DNA of 7,198 bases from Chitinophaga pinensis (GTDB lineage: Bacteria; Bacteroidota; Bacteroidia; Flavobacteriales_D; Crocinitomicaceae), in the NCBI GenBank assembly GCA_945870115.1, contig CAMBRH010000180.1, positions 1-7,198 on the forward strand, read 5' to 3'. Below the pieces are notes generated by a model. The model made no database searches and was not told the origin of the DNA. It worked only from the letters and a program-made list of their open reading frames with translations. The translations under genes were made by a program, and so were the position numbers. This document shows, piece by piece, positions 6,179-7,198 of this stretch (the first letter of the stretch is position 1; each line of letters begins with the position of its first letter).

Positions 6179-7075
6179 TTAAATTTTTATTTTTTTCTCT
6201 TTGAAAATCATTTTTAGAATTGGATTTGCAATTACAACCAATATTATAACAACAGAACCTATGTAAAATTGTTTACTTAATAATTCATGTTCATGCAAAA
6301 TAAAAATTGCCAAAATCATGGTATAAATTGGTTCTAGATTTATGCTTAAAGATACCGTAAAAGTTCCTAGTTTTTTGATTAATTCGATACACAATAAAAA
6401 AGCGACCGAAGTGCACAAAATTCCCAAAAATAGTAACCAAGCAAAATCGCTCCAAGTCATCACAAAAAGTTCAGCATTGAATCTTCCGTTATAAATCAAA
6501 ACTCCAGTCAAAACAAGTAAGCCCATAAACATTTCATGCAAAGTGATAGCAGAAGCAGGAACGTTTTTTGCCAATTTTGCGTTAAATACATTAAAACACG
6601 CTGCCGCTAAAGCTGAAATTAATCCATAAATAAGTGCTTCAAAATCTTTTGCGGAAAAATTCGCTGAAACAATGTAAATTCCGTAAATTACAATTATTCC
6701 TAGGATAAATTCTATCCAAGAAAATTTACGTTTCATGACTAAAGGTTCCAACCACGTAACATGCAAAGTTGCTGTTGATAAACACAAAATTCCTAGCGAA
6801 GCAGTTGAAAGTTGAATCGAAATATAAAATGTAATCCAATGAATGGCCACAAAAACACCAACTCCTAATGCTCCCCAAAAATGTTTTTTGGATTGAATTT
6901 TCATCGGCATTTTTAAGATTCTAAGTCCAATAAAAAGAGAGACTAATGCAACCAAAATGCGATGCCAAACTAATTCAAGCGCATCCAAATGGATTAATTT
7001 TCCTAAAATTCCTGTAAAACCCCAAACAAAAATAATCAGGTGTAATAGAATATAAAATTTGAATTTTTGGAACAT
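6179..7075 (-). CDS. EamA-family (drug/metabolite transporter superfamily) inner-membrane transporter
   Basis: This 298-residue integral membrane protein has about ten hydrophobic segments (roughly 7-26, 35-52, 67-86, 92-112, 119-137, 147-165, 178-195, 208-229, 238-262 and 270-289), the standard length and count for a two-repeat EamA protein. The two EamA repeats (about 8-136 and 147-283) each contain the conserved Glu-Pro pair: W-L-E-P at 108-111 and N-L-E-P-I-Y at 246-251. The end is strongly basic (K-E-K-K-I-K-I), fitting a cytoplasmic C-terminus. Family members export amino acids, nucleobases or other small metabolites; the substrate cannot be told here. It starts 20 bp after the upstream partial gene and ends 5 bp before the dehydrogenase start, suggesting an operon in which the transporter and dehydrogenase are at least co-transcribed. 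No Shine-Dalgarno is evident. Confidence 0.92.
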   Translation of the reverse strand: MFQKFKFYILLHLIIFVWGFTGILGKLIHLDALELVWHRILVALVSLFIGLRILKMPMKIQSKKHFWGALGVGVFVAIHWITFYISIQLSTASLGILCLSTATLHVTWLEPLVMKRKFSWIEFILGIIVIYGIYIVSANFSAKDFEALIYGLISALAAACFNVFNAKLAKNVPASAITLHEMFMGLLVLTGVLIYNGRFNAELFVMTWSDFAWLLFLGILCTSVAFLLCIELIKKLGTFTVSLSINLEPIYTMILAIFILHEHELLSKQFYIGSVVIILVVIANPILKMIFKEKKIKI

Positions 7076-7095
7076 TTATGAATTTACACTAAAAA

Positions 7096-7198
7096 TTAAA
7101 GGCTCCAATATTCTAAGTCTTTAATTTTATTTCTAAAAATTCCCTTTACATCAATAAAAACACCTTCTTCATCTTTTAATAACGATTTGAAGTCATTT
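7096..7198 (-). CDS. C-terminal end of a probable nucleotide-sugar dehydrogenase (partial, cut by the window edge)
   Basis: Only 33 codons and the TAA stop are visible; the gene begins beyond the right edge. The tail contains V-F-I-D-V-K-G-I-F-R and ends E-Y-W-S-L. The D-V-K-G segment and the YWSL end resemble the C-terminus of UDP-N-acetylhexosamine 6-dehydrogenases (WbpA/TviB type), which make uronic-acid sugars for capsule or O-antigen. That match is from memory of the family and rests on few residues. If correct, a surface-polysaccharide cluster may lie to the right. It is 20 bp upstream of the transporter gene on the same strand, with no evident terminator, so the minus-strand transcription unit could start further upstream, outside the window. 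Confidence 0.55.
   Translation of the reverse strand, partial: NDFKSLLKDEEGVFIDVKGIFRNKIKDLEYWSL

Noticed and set aside
1..7198. CRISPR array, tRNA, rRNA, integrase or insertion sequence
   Set aside because: No regularly spaced exact repeats, no cloverleaf-like sequence and no transposase or recombinase motifs were found on either strand.

Overview
The window is low-GC DNA with A/T-rich spacers and almost no Shine-Dalgarno sequences. Its gene families (an AddB-like nuclease, a YqhD-type dehydrogenase, an SRPBCC protein and a YWSL-ending nucleotide-sugar dehydrogenase tail) suggest a member of the Flavobacteriia (Bacteroidota). This placement is inferred from composition and protein style; there is no rRNA gene or other marker to fix the genus.

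Layout. The left part carries two plus-strand genes. The first encodes a small SRPBCC/AHSA1-fold protein (79-489). The second encodes a deaminase (607-1047) that closely resembles the yeast-type cytosine deaminase, including its substrate-pocket residues. From 1123 to the right edge everything lies on the minus strand. In transcription order this is: the 3' end of a probable nucleotide-sugar dehydrogenase gene (7096-7198, partial), an EamA/DMT transporter (6179-7075), a YqhD-like NADPH-dependent alcohol/aldehyde dehydrogenase (5004-6173), an uncharacterised acetyltransferase-like protein (3988-4992), and a 940-residue AddB/RecB-family PD-(D/E)XK nuclease (1123-3945). Spacers of 20, 5, 11 and 42 bp suggest one transcription unit, but the genes do not form an obvious pathway. 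The two gene sets converge at about 1048-1122.

The most unusual features are the spacers. The gap between the first two genes is filled by a long imperfect hairpin (504-590). The convergent gap is filled by a second hairpin (1047-1107) built from different short words. The left edge has a degenerate 9-nt tandem pattern (11-46). The hairpins share an architecture (degenerate short words folded back around a loop of about 14 nt) rather than a sequence. The nuclease gene stops right beside the second hairpin, and its predicted protein ends at C-x2-C, without the final cysteine of the AddB iron-sulfur motif. No complete new defence or mobile system is visible. The second-look items are the spacer elements, the nuclease C-terminus and the fungal-type cytosine deaminase.
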